From: Ophiostoma sp. CBS 140.51
Lineage: Eukaryota; Ascomycota; Sordariomycetes; Ophiostomatales; Ophiostomataceae
Length of the DNA stretch: 64,000 bases
Assembly (NCBI GenBank): GCA_029298735.1
Contig: JANSLP010000029.1
Coordinates: 1-64,000, forward strand
Direction: 5' to 3'
Positions 35,166-46,676 of the stretch are shown here, piece after piece. A program made the translations under genes and the position numbers. The notes under the pieces were generated by a model. The model was not told where the DNA came from, searched no databases, and was given only the letters and a program-made list of their open reading frames with translations. The stretch's first letter is position 1. The number at the start of each line of letters is the position of its first letter.

Positions 35166-36758
35166 CTACTCGTAAATGCCCTCCTCAAACTTGTCGGCGT
35201 CGTAGAAGCTTGGCACGATGGCGTTGCCGTTGAAGATGCGGCCGTCGAGAGCGTTGGCAGCTCGCAGGGCCGACACAGCCTCTGTGAACTGAATAAAGAC
35301 CAGCTCGCCGGGTACATCAATATAGACCCGCTCGATACGTCCGTATTGTGCACCGCACTCCTCACCAATATCCTGCACAAGCTGGCCGTCGGCAACTTCG
35401 GCGTCCAAGTCGGGCAGGCCCGTGACCATGTTCCTCAGGACGATGACGGGCGATATCTTGTTCTCGGGGCTTTCCTCCGCTTTTTGAACACTCTTATTGT
35501 TACCGCTGCCACCACCTCCACCGACAATACGACCAATGGCTCCGCTCTTGCCGACCTTTTTGTGCCGTAACGGATTGACGATGCCACTCTCGTCGGCACC
35601 AAGACCCGACCCGCGTGTCCAGCCGTACTTTGACATGAGCCTAGCAGCAAAGCCAGCCTGGCCAGGGCGGTTCGTCCGGAGCTCTGGGTCTTCTCTTTCT
35701 TCTTCCTCTTCTGCGTCTGCTCTTCCAGATAGTGTTGGCCTGTAGTCGTCTTCGTCTTCGTCTTCATCCTTCATATCATGGTCTTCAGTGGCTGCCGGGG
35801 CAAAACGGATGGGTGCTTTGGAGACGACGAGACCGGCAGGCTGTGATGGTGGAGCAACTGAGGAGCGCTGTGGAGGAGGAGTTGTAGAGGTTGCCGCAGC
35901 TGGCAGATCGTAGCTGGCCGGCGGTGCAAAGGCTGCTAGTGGCGGTGGAGCAAACGCATTGTTTAGTTGTGGCCGTTCGTCCCCAGAAGAGCTGCTGTTG
36001 CTACTTCTCCTTCTCGCACTCTGCTTCTCCCGCCGGTGCGCATACAGCACGCTCTTCCATGCGTGGACGGCATCAATGTGCTCGTCACTGTGCAGGTACG
36101 CCTCAATGTTGGTCGGCCGTGCTGGGTCGTACAGCTCGTCCCAGTCGACAACGTAAGCGTCACGCTCGGCCATGCGCTGCCTGTCCTCCATGCGCTTCTT
36201 CTTGCGTTTGCGACCGCCTCGCTGCGTCCATTTGCGGGCGTCATCGTAGCCTCCACCCCCGTCGTTGCCTTCGTAGTAGTCGTCGTCTCCGTCATCAGCG
36301 CCGCCTGATGTCCAGTCGGCAAGGGATGTTCGAGGTGGTGCTGGAGGTTGTGTAGTACTTGCTGTTGTAGTCGTAGTTGCTGCTTTTACAAGAGGGGCAG
36401 AGACAGACGTTGTTGTAGTCTGAGGGAGAGGTCGAGTCGAGGGTGGCATGCCGCCGGTCTTTGGTTTGGCCTTGCCTTTGGCATTCTGCTGTGGCCGGCG
36501 AATGATGGGCTGGAAGCGGAGAGCTATATATCAGGGTCAGTTTCTGTTCTTTCTCCGTGTTTCCAGACGATTATGGCACATCTCACCTGGATTCTTTGCT
36601 GCGTCTGGCTTTGCTGCCGCTGCCGGTGCTGGAACAGCTTCTGTGCTTCCGCCGCCGAGCAGGTCGGCATACAGCGACATTGTGCCGCGTGGCGGCTGCG
36701 GTGGAGGTGCAGCCATGGTGTGTGGTATGTGCGGTGAAAAAGGAGGTTGTTGGTTCAC
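35166..36758 (-). CDS. SPF45/RBM17-like splicing factor (G-patch and C-terminal RRM/UHM)
   Basis: Two exons, 36758-36587 and 36523-35166, with a GTGAGA...TATATAG intron. The first ATG gives 509 aa; ATGs at 36716 (MAAPPPQPPRG) and 36677 (MSLYADLLGG, matching the SPF45 start MSLYDDL) are also in frame. The protein is low-complexity at the N-terminus, then has a conserved block VDWDELYDPARPTNIEAYLH near 185-205. The G-patch at about 348-380 contains GFAARLMSKYGWTRGSGLGA. A C-terminal RRM of the U2AF-homology type is present (VIVLRNMVTG, GELVFIQFTEAVSALRAANA, FEEGIYE). SPF45 acts at the second-step 3' splice site and in alternative splicing. The function is inferred from this distinctive layout. 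Confidence 0.92.
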
Positions 36759-37650
36759 TGTCTGTAAGACTGGGAATAATTATCAGTGCGATGCAGGTGC
36801 TGTATTTGCGGCGTGCCGTTAGCGCCTTCTAGATATGCACCCCACGCTATCCTTCAGTGGAGCTACAGCGCTCAGTACGAGGTTCTCACAGCTAAGCATC
36901 ATTTTTCTCTCACGAGAACTGTGTCTACTCAAACGATTTCATTTTCTCAAATTCTCAGATTTATTCTATAAATTTCACCATATTTGTTTTCCCGTAACTC
37001 GCTCGTTTTGACTAAACAAGCATGGCTGAATGTTGTCACGCTGCATTTTCTCTCTCTCTCTCTCTTTCTGACTTATAGGCACCATTGCGTCCCGATTTTG
37101 AACAAATAGAAGCAAACGACAGGTCCTTCACATCTGCATTATCTTCTCCCATCACTTGCGAACCTGAGACTCGGCCGGCTGCAGGTTGAAGTCTGGTTTT
37201 GTGTGGGGGGCTTGCTCTCCACCTAAAAATACGTATTACAGGGGAGCTTGTGCTGCGGAAACGGGGGAAGGAGACATGGAGACCCACTTCTTGGCCCATG
37301 CTGCCCCGAGAGCTTGCCGCAACGACTCCTCTTCTCGTCTTTCTCGTCTCGATCGTCTTTTCTTTTCTTTGTTCACGTTTCACACAACAAACTGCTCTTC
37401 TGGACAGCCTCTGAAGACTTTCTGTTTTCTGCTGTTTATTATCATCATTTTGGCATTATCGCCCACGACTCATACATACGGCCAGTCTGCCTTCCTTCTC
37501 AAGCTTCAAGCTCTCGCACCGCGTCACATGACCACATCCGAAGGCGTCATCGCAACATCCGACGACCGCTCACATCGACGATAAACATCGCATTCTATCT
37601 ATTCTCTTACACATTTGCGCCCCCCTCAACGTACGCCTCTCCCACCCAAC
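36759..37650. promoter_or_regulatory. Shared upstream region of SPF45-like and PCS60-like genes
   Basis: An 0.89-kb divergent intergenic region. It contains a (TC)n run at 37049-37066 and a C/T-rich leader before 37651. No specific site is claimed. Confidence 0.5.
37049..37066 (+). repeat. (TC)n dinucleotide run
   Basis: About nine TC units in the divergent promoter region between the SPF45-like and PCS60-like genes. Confidence 0.7.
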
Positions 37651-39439
37651 ATGGCTATTCCTCTCACACTCCGCTCGGCCATCAATGGCGCCTCATCGTC
37701 CACGGCCGTGATCATCCCGGCCTCGGGGCCCAACGGCAAGGCCCTGGAAGTGTCTTACCTCGACCTCGTCTCTGAGGTCTCTCGCTACCAAGCCAAGCTT
37801 GCGGCACTCGGTATCGGCCGCGGTGCTCCCGTCTCTATTGCCACGGTCAACTCGTACGAGTTCATCATTGCCTTTTTGGCTGCTTCGTGGCAGCGTGCCG
37901 TCGCCGCACCGCTCAACCCGGCCTACAAGCAGGAAGAATTCGAGTTTTACATTGAGGACGTCAAGTCGGCCATTGTTCTCGTGCCCAAGGGCGCTTTCGC
38001 CGCTGATGCGCCCGCCGTCCGGGCGGCGCGCAAGTTCCGCGCCGCCATTGCTGAGTCCTACTGGGACGCTGAGCGCGGCGAGGTTGCGCTGGACGTCAAG
38101 GAGTTTGGCGGTCTCGAGAGCGGTCCTCAACCGACTCTGTGGCCCAAGCCGCACGATACGGCCCTGGTGCTTCACACAAGGTGAGATAGAATACCTTAAT
38201 CTTTATTATAGTTTTTGGGGGGGACCAAAGACTAACAATCTTTAGTGGAACGACGTCGAGACCGAAAGTTGTGAGTATATGAGTTGCCTCTCTATTTCCC
38301 GTTATCTCTTATTTTCACACATTCTTTTATTCTACTCCACATTATTCTCTTATGACCCCTACTAACACGACCTCTAGGTCCCATTGACGCACCGTAACCT
38401 CACGGTAACGATGAGTATGTCTCTTTCTATCCTTTTCTATTCATAGGGCTACCCACTAACACACACAGAAAACATCCAGGACACGTACAAGCTCACAGCA
38501 GCTGACCGCACAATGCTTGTCATGCCTCTCTTCCACGTCCACGGTCTGCTCTGCGGTCTGCTGGCCCCTCTCTACTCTGGCGGCTCGATGATCGTGCCCA
38601 CCAAGTTCTCTGCCACTGACTTCTGGCGCGACTTTGTCGGCCACAAGGCCAACTGGTACACGGCTGTGCCGACTATCCACCAGATCCTGCTCAAGCACCC
38701 CATCCCCAACCCGCGCCCGAACATCCGCTTTGTGCGCTCTTGCTCCTCTCCTCTCTCGCCTACCGTCTTTGCCCAGCTCGAAAAGGCCCTGGGTGCCCCC
38801 GTCCTCGAGGCCTATGCTATGACCGAGGCTGCCCACCAAATGACCTCCAACCCACTGCCGCCAGCTAAGCGGAAACCGGGCCTTGTTGGTCTTGGTCAGG
38901 GTGTCCAGGTGCGCATCCTCAATGACGAGGGTGCCGAGCTGCCGCAGGGCAAGGAGGGCGAGATTTGCGTCAAGGGCGACAACGTCACCGCGGGCTACCT
39001 CAACAACCCTTCGGCCAATGCCACGGCCTACACTGCCGACGGTTTCTTCCGCACGGGAGACCAGGGCCGCAAGGACGAGGACGGCTACATTCAAATCACC
39101 GGCCGTATCAAGGAGCTGATCAACAAGGGCGGCGAGAAGATTAGCCCCATTGAACTCGACAATGTCCTGACGCGCCACCCCGATGTGGCCGATGCCGTCA
39201 GCTTTGCCATTCCCGACGACCTATACGGCCAGGACATTGGTGTTGCCATTGTGCGCAAGCCCAACACCTCGCTGCAGCCTGGGGATCTGCAGGCTTGGGT
39301 AGCCGAGAAGCTGGCCAAGTTCAAGGTGCCCAAGAAGGTCTACTTTACCGACGTCATGCCCAAGACGGCCACTGGCAAGATCCAGCGCCGCATTGTTGCC
39401 GAGACCATGCAGAAGCAGGACGGCAAGGCGAAGCTGTAG
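37651..39439 (+). CDS. PCS60: Peroxisomal oxalyl-CoA synthetase-like AMP-binding enzyme (Pcs60/AAE3)
   Basis: Predicted 520-aa protein from four exons: 37651-38180, 38246-38270 (25 nt), 38378-38414 (37 nt) and 38469-39439. Splicing assembles the ANL-superfamily P-loop HTSGTTSRPK followed by PLTHRNLTVTM. Further motifs are LFHVHGLL, EAYAMTEAAHQMTSNP, GYLNNPSANAT, DGFFRTGDQG, GRIKELINKGGEKISP and the catalytic lysine in TATGKIQRR. The P-loop form TSGTTSRPK is typical of the oxalyl-CoA synthetase branch (yeast Pcs60, plant AAE3), which activates oxalate to oxalyl-CoA for its breakdown. The C-terminus AKL is a peroxisomal PTS1 signal. Two tiny exons carry the P-loop and the following strand. Substrate is inferred from the family. 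Confidence 0.93.
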
Positions 39440-39712
39440 ACGGCTGGTGTCACCAGAAGAATATTATTACATGTACATTGTAAACTTTACCTCGGATATA
39501 AGACTGCAAAGAAAGGATGCAACAATACACAAAGAGACAATCATTTATTGCTAAATACACGAAAACATATCATACTCTCATCAAGCAATAAAGCAACATT
39601 AAATCACATAAAACAACCTGTAAAACCACCTGTCCATATACTCCATAGTTCCCTTTGCCCAGCCATGCCTTCTCTTACCATCTATACCAGTCTATACCGG
39701 CGTTCTTCTTAC

Positions 39713-42139
39713 TCAATCCTCATCGGCCACCTTATCGGCGACAGCCTCCTTGGACTTGTTGACAACACGCTCGGGTACCCACTGCTGCTGCTGCTGCGAC
39801 GGCGAGGTTGCTGGCGAGACCGTTTCGGACTGGATGCGCGAGTGCGTCCGTGACTGTGGCTGCGACGTCACCTGCGACTGCGGTTGAGAGGTATTTTGCG
39901 GCGACTGCACCATCACTTGCTGCAGCGGTGTGCCCGAGCTGGCACTCCCGGCTCCGGTTCCAGCTGGCGGCAGCGTGAAAGGTTCTAGCAGCTCAGGCGG
40001 GCTGGTTAGGCCGCCACTCGACAGGCCCTGGATCGGGCTCATAGCACCACTGCCGCCTGTGCTCGTGGCTGCACCACTACCAAACGTCAGGAGAGGCGAT
40101 GCATGCCGAAAAAAGACATTATCGGGGCTACTGCTGCCTTGTGACTGCGGAATGTCGTTGAGACCCGGGATCCGGATAATCTTGGCGTCGTTCTGATACG
40201 CTGCGGGGATGATCTCGATAATCTTGTTGCGCGGGAACTTGAGCTTGGGAATGTCCATGGCACTGCAGTGCATCAAGTACGAGTATAGCACGCGCAACAC
40301 TGACTCGTGGGCAATAATCAACAAGTCGTTTTGCTCTCTCTCCAGCTCCAGAATAATGGGCTCCAGGCGCACAGCCAGATCGTGGTAGGACTACACTGTT
40401 AGCGGGAGTTGTGGCACATCATTGTCATTAATACATGGGCGGCCTACCTCAGCCCGAGGGAAACGGTGGTGGTAAGGATCCAACTGGTGAAGCTCGACTT
40501 CCTCAGGATACAGTGCCTTGAGTGCCCGATCCGACAGCTTCTCACACACACCGGGGTTGATCTGGCTCATCTGCGACCGCTGCCGCACCTTGTACCCGCG
40601 CTCCTTGAGGTAGTCCGCCGTCTGCACGGTACGCAGACGAGTGGATGTCCATACGGTGAGCGGGCGCAGTGGGGGCGGGTCCGTGATGCCGGCCTCAGCA
40701 GCTGCCGCCTGGCGTTCATACTCGCGGTGCGCCAGCAAAGCTTCCGACATGAGCTCAGCGTAGTTCTGGCCTGCTGGACCCAATGGCGGGTCGGCGCGAT
40801 ACGACTCCTCCTCCTCGGTCACATCGGCGGCAATACCGGCGCGTGCAAAGAATGTCGTGCGTGACTTGATGTGCAGGTTGGTGAGGTAGAAGACGATGCG
40901 GTGCGACAAGTAGTTGAAGGAGACGTTGTTGTAGAAAAACTTTTGGCCCGCGTTGATCATCTTTACAAAGTTGAGCTCCTTTTCGTCCATGGTCTCAAAG
41001 ACGGGGATCTTGGCACCGATGCGCTTCAGGTACAGCTGAGCAGCCTCATCGGGTTCCATGCCGGCAAACTGAAAGTGTTAGATAGGTATCCGGAGGCAGT
41101 GGTTGGAGCTGGCAAGTGTACATACATCAGGAGAGGAGATCTTGACGTTCCGGGCATTCTCCGTTAGGATCCGTTGGTCGTCGACATACGACTCGAGAAA
41201 GAGTGTCTACATCTGTCAGAAACATTCAAAATTAAACATGGGAGGTAGACACCACGCACCTGGACATCGTGCTTTGCAAACTCCTTGGCAAGAGCTCTCC
41301 GGGCAGCAGCTGTTGGGTTTACTGCGTCGTAGATTGCGACCTGGCCGTTCTCATGGTTCAACCAGGAGTAGATATCTTCACGGCACCGCTTGAGGATCTT
41401 CTGCCGCAGCATAATAGACGCCGGCGTGGCATTGGGGAAGAAGTAGTCTTCAGGCACCGCGCCGCCAGGGACAGTCGCACGACGGTAGTCGCCCAAGTGG
41501 AAGATACGTGTCTTGACGCCGAGCCTGGTCACCAATTAGAGTGTGTTGACAGAATATGGATCCAGCGGGAAGCACCCACCATTGGAGATACCGAGAGAGG
41601 GAAACGCAGATATGTCTGTTGTGTAGCCACTGTCAGTGCCCTGTCCATTTCTATCCATCTTCGTATCGCCATGTATCTTATCGGTGGAGGTTCAGTAATC
41701 GTACGTCTTGCCGCGCGCCGGAAGGCCGACCATTACGATCGCAATACGACCAGAGTGGAACAGCCGGCCGGACATGGTGCTGTAGAGCTGGGCCGGGGCC
41801 ATGTGGTTCGGATCCGTGGAGACATCGTGAATGCCGTCGATGAAGGTGGAGCTCTTGCGACGATACCGTGGCGCATTGGCCGCGATCTCGGCCGTGCTGG
41901 ATGGGTGTTAGCAAAGTTCTGTTTCTGTTAATGGTGATGGCAAGCTCCCGCCGTCAAGTTCCTGGGATAGTTGTCCTGTCCCGTCCTCGCCCAGTCTCGT
42001 TGGGCACGGCCCGGATCGAAGGAAATCACATGCAAGGAGGGTCTTCGTGACGTAGGACGCGCCTACAGCGGGGAATGTCGAAGCTGAGAGCAGCACAAGC
42101 AAGATAAATCAAAGAGACGACTCACAGAAGCGTATCCAT
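39713..42139 (-). CDS. PFK26: 6-phosphofructo-2-kinase with degenerate bisphosphatase domain
   Basis: Predicted 628-aa protein from seven exons: 42139-42126 (14 nt), 41896-41705, 41615-41580 (36 nt), 41524-41260, 41206-41126, 41068-40448 and 40390-39713. The kinase half has Walker A GLPARGKT at 62-69, then YLQWLGVKTRIFHLGDYRR, ATPASIM and the YDAVNPTAAARRALA stretch. It would make fructose 2,6-bisphosphate from fructose 6-phosphate. The second half keeps the histidine-phosphatase scaffold (TSTRLRTVQTADYL, GVCEKLSD, AHESVLR with H431). However, the catalytic RHG is RAG at 272-274, so the phosphohistidine is missing. This resembles yeast Pfk26, which is kinase-only. The C-terminal ~140 residues are a Gln/Ser/Pro-rich extension. 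The partner for the 14-nt first exon is the only weak point of the model. Confidence 0.9.
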
Positions 42140-44055
42140 CTTTGTATCGAGCACACAGGGTGAGAAGGTCTTTCGATTCGCAGCCGATTTTCTTCGGACA
42201 ATTTTGCTTTGCACGACCGCGTTGTGCGAGCTTGTCTCTCTCGACGCCTGAAGGAGGGGTGGTAGCAGGCAGTCCCAGCTGGGGAAGTGGGGCTAACGTG
42301 GCGAGCTGTTGGAGGGAGAGGTTCTGGACCGACGTGGGGGAGAAGTAGAGACGAAAGACGAGAAACAAGACGAGATGACAGAAAATAGGAGAAAGACAAA
42401 AGTGAAGCACGAAATTGGAAGTCACGATAATCTTCGGTCCACAGCTGTTGTACCAAGTTGCGCTGTTCCGGGAGGGCAGGCAGGGCCCGCGGGAGTCAAG
42501 GGACAAAAGGGAGGCTGCTGGTGCTTATCGATTGGCAGGCGCGAACAGACGAAAACGAGTAAGGCTAGCAAAGGATATCCTCGGAAGAGGCAAGTGCAGC
42601 CGCCAACAGACAGTGGGGGTGGCATGTAACTCGTACAAAGAGGGAAAGAGACAAATGGGGAGAAGAACTGAGAAAAGTTCAAGAGAAATCTAATAGATGA
42701 AAAAGAGACGAGAAGCTTAATTGACAAAACTGTAGATGCAATGATAGAATATGAGCAACAATACATCAAGAGAATGGTACTTTTGACGGCCGGGTGCAAA
42801 ATGCTGGCTGACGCTTACCGTGGTTGTGACGATAGATAGCGTTTTTGGGTGGACGACAAGACGTGCTTTGTTTTACATAACTGAGACCCAATGGCTGATA
42901 GAGAGCAATAATATGGTGCGTGCAGGCGATAATGAAGCCTTGGACTGAAGCCAACCACTCACAGCGCATATCTGGCGAGCATTCTCACAACTTTTTGTGG
43001 CGCTCCCTTTGGCCGTCAAGTCGCCAATTCAGTTTGTAGAAGGTCTCTCCAGGGGGACAGTGGCATTGAATCTAGCATACTACTTTTATAAGAATTCAAA
43101 ATAATTATTGTAACCATCCAGCCTTGTCGAGGGTATTCTTCAATCTGATCTCTTGCGAGCAGCCTTCTGACCAATCACAGTGCGGTAGTCTAACATCGTC
43201 AAGATGGCCAACGGGCAACATGCCGTCGTTGACTGTAGGCTGCGATTGAAGTTTTACAATAATAAACATGACATATTGTAAGAGCTCAAGTCCGATGAAA
43301 CTCAACCTGCCCATGGCTTCGTTATATTTTGTCTGCCTTACTACGCTGCGATGTCTTCAAGTTCATCACACAGGTCACGTGCACTCACCAAGGCACGTGC
43401 CATGTCTTCCAGGCGATTCCAGCCGCGCGCGCCGACCTTTTTTACCGGGGGCAGCCAGCCCAGGCCGTTGTGTGGGAGGGAAGGAGCTGTCGAAAAATCT
43501 GCCACTCTTTCCCGGGTTGTGACGTCTATGTCCAGGGCACCTTCCTCAGATAAAATTGAAAATAAATATATCAAACAAAACATGTGGATATCAAAATAAT
43601 TCAAATCCAGACAAAAACCCAAGTCAATCAAAAAAGAACGTCAAACCACCTGAGCGACCCCGGAATTGCACGTCATCGCCCATTTGCGTGCGGCGCCGGC
43701 CCAACAGTTTACAGTGCAGTTTCCAATCCCCAGTTTTTTTTTGTTCATTTTTTTCCGCGCCAACTCTCGTCGGACAAGTTTTTTTCCTTGTTCCAGTCTC
43801 CATTTGGCGTCAACGTCGACGACACCATCCACACCACCAGACCACCCCTTCCTCTCTACGTCTCTCTCTCCCGCTCCTGCTCCGGTCGCCCTCCGTTTCT
43901 TTCTGCAGCATACCCCCGAACCGACGCGGCCGAATTGAATTGACGATTGGCGAAGCGAACAGCCGCAGCCACAACACCCCTCATCCTCTTTGCGCCCCGA
44001 AAAAGTGCCCCGCGAACACACATCCTCTTCCTACAACACACACACAACCGCAGCC
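42140..44055. promoter_or_regulatory. Shared upstream region of PFK26-like and TOM40 genes
   Basis: A 1.9-kb divergent intergenic region. Two CACGTG sites lie at 43376-43381 and 43394-43399, 18 bp apart. The 350 bases before 44056 are C/T-rich and probably form the TOM40 leader. No gene was recognised; open frames overlap on both strands. Confidence 0.5.
43376..43399. promoter_or_regulatory. Paired CACGTG E-boxes
   Basis: Two palindromic CACGTG hexamers start 18 bp apart, about 0.67 kb upstream of the TOM40 start codon. bHLH factors such as Cbf1 recognise this core. Paired spacing is suggestive, but binding is inferred. Confidence 0.4.
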
Positions 44056-45255
44056 ATGGCGTCGGCAACAGATGCGCTGCAGTCGTTCCTGCAGACGAAC
44101 CCGGTGGCGGTGTCGATCACAGATGCGTGGCGGTCATTCACCGAGCGCCGCGACAAGTTCGGCCTCAGCAACCCCGGCACGGTCGAGTCGCTGGCCAAGG
44201 AGGTGCAGCGCGATGTGCTGCTCAACAACCACATGTTCACGGGCATCAAGGCCGACCTGACGAAGCCGTTTAGCGTGTCGCCTTTGTTCCAGGTGTCGCA
44301 CCAGTTTGCCCTCGGCGAGCGGTTACAACCATACACGTTTGCGGCTCTCTACGGCACGAACCAGGTCAGTCCCATGACGGATACTCTTGCTCTTTTGTAG
44401 AATCGCACCCTCTAACAATGTGTAGGTCTTCTGCCAAGGAAACGTCGACAACGAGGGCCAGCTGTCGGCCCGCTTCAACTACCGCTGGACCAATGCCCTC
44501 GTCAGCAAGGCCTCACTCCAGCTGGCGCCCGGTGACGGCCAGCAGATGGCCCAGTTCGAGCACGAGTACATTGGCCGCGACTTTACCACCTCGCTCAAGA
44601 TGATGAACCCCTCCGTCCTCGACGGCGGCCTGACCGGCATCTACATTGCCAGCTACCTGCAGTCCGTCACCCCCAAGCTGGCCCTCGGCCTTGAGGGTGT
44701 GTGGCAGCGCGCTGCTCTGTCGCAGCCCCCAGATGCTGCTCTGTCCTACTGCGCCCGCTACCAGTCCAACGACTGGGTCGCCACTGCTCAGATGCACCCC
44801 CAGGGTGCTATCAACACGAGCTTCTGGCGCCGTCTGTCCGAAAGCGTTCAGGCTGGTGTTGACATGACTCTGTCGCTTGTGCCGAGCCAGGCCGGCGGCA
44901 TGATGGGCGGTGGTCTGCAGAAGGAGGGCCTGACCACGTTTGGCGCCAAGTACGACTTCCGCATGTCGACCTTCCGCGCGCAGCTGGACTCGCGAGGCAA
45001 ACTGGGCGTGCTGCTCGAGAAGCGGGTAGCACCCCCCGTCATGATGACCTTTGCCGCTGACGTTGACCACGCTACTGTGAGTACCCATTCTTTCACATTC
45101 TTTCACTGATTGTCTGTTTCTCGAACCCATCTAACAACCTGCAGCAACAAGCGAAGATCGGCCTCGGCATCTCGATCGAGACCGGCGGTGAGGACATTGA
45201 GCTGAACCCCGACGGCTCGCCGGTCCACGCTCCTCCCAACAACGTGCCGTTCTAA
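44056..45255 (+). CDS. TOM40: Mitochondrial outer-membrane import channel Tom40
   Basis: Predicted 356-aa protein from three exons: 44056-44364, 44426-45076 and 45145-45255. All introns fall between codons. The sequence shows the Tom40/porin-3 beta-barrel pattern: FTGIKADLTKPFSVSPLFQV, HQFALGERLQPYTFAALYGT, FEHEYIGRDFTTSLKMMNPS, GIYIASYLQSVTPKLALGLE, and the C-terminal strand region AKIGLGISIETG ending in NNVPF. Length matches fungal Tom40 (about 350 aa). It forms the pore through which nearly all nuclear-encoded mitochondrial precursors cross the outer membrane, with Tom20/22/70 receptors and small Toms. It has no cleavable presequence, as expected. Confidence 0.96.
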
Positions 45256-46676
45256 GTTTGACGTGAGCTCGATGAACGTGTATGACGGTTGGCAACAATG
45301 ACGACAACGACAGCGTTGAAAGAAGGACGAAAACCGCATCTAAAAAAAAAAAAACAAGAACAAAAAAGAACGAAAAGACGATATAAGACGAAACATGGGA
45401 TGAAGCATTATAATGGGTCAAACATGTATGTTGCGTATGTGTACGCTGGGACCTGGTTCAGGGATAGAAAAATGCGTAGGGTCTTTTTTTTTGTTTTGTT
45501 TCTTTTTTTTCTTCTCGTTACAAGAAAAGACGCAACATCAGCAATGGAAGCCATCTCAATTCTGTCACGCCTTTGTCCTATTTTGTTTGCCCCCTCTGTG
45601 CGTTCCCTTGTTCCCTTCATCTCACGTTTACGCATTTCTTCACAAACTCCTCCACTCCCATTTCTTCCATTTTCTTTTGGACATTTTTGGTTTTTATTTT
45701 CCTTGCCTCGAGGTCTGGCTGTGGCGTTTTGATCTTTCTCCTTTCCATCTTTGTTTCGTTTTCTGTGTTACTATTTCTCGCACTTTTACCATCTATAGAT
45801 AAAAAAAAAGCAAACAAAAGTCAAAAACTATACATGATGTCTGCCATTTTTTTGATATTGTTTTCTTTCTCTCCTCGTTTCTTCGTCACTTTGGCCATCT
45901 TAAAAGAGGGGAAGTCGTCCGTCGGGCAGCAGACGCATGTCTCGGCACCGGCGGTGTGCCTCTCAGGAGAACGCGTACCTTTTCTCTTTCAGTACACTTT
46001 CCCTTATATCCTTCTTCTCTATTTTTGTTTCTGGTTATCTCCGTGATCAGTTGCCGTCCTGCTATACCGGTTCGGCCGACGGTCTTATCGTTTGTTTTCC
46101 TGTTTTTGATTCTGCCATTTCTTTCCATCTCTGGCCATTCTGCCCGTCTCTCCCCTCGTTTTTTTTTGGTTGTTTAGATATTGCATCAATTTTGTGTCCG
46201 TTTTATTATGTGTTTTTTTTTCGTAAAAAAGAAATTGGCATGAATTAAATACCACAGCATAATTTATTGCAAACAATATTACAAAAATAAAAGTTCTATA
46301 TAAAATCGCCTCAAAAACACAAGACACGCATTCTACAATACACGTAATATTATCAAATAAAGACAGAGAATATCAAGCTTATACAAAATATCATTTGAAT
46401 TATCTAGTGCCAATGTCTGAACACAATGCCTCTTCAAAGCTACCCACCGCTCTACAGCTTCCCCGAGAAGATGAATACTAATGAATGGGTATCATCAAAG
46501 TTACAAAACGCCGATATAGAAGCCAAAAAATCACAGTTGTCTGTACAGCAGGTAATACCCACACCGTATCGTATAGAACAATGCCAGTTACACAATACAC
46601 AGTATGTCCAACCCCCTCAAAACCAACAGGACAGTGCAGACAACTTGCGTTGGCCATGCCACTGCCAGGGGTTTTT
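45256..46676. other. Tail-to-tail gap between TOM40 and DUF2293 genes
   Basis: A 1.4-kb convergent stretch, very T-rich on the plus strand from 45480 to 46220, which produces spurious Phe/Leu/Ser-rich open frames. No gene is supported. Confidence 0.6.
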
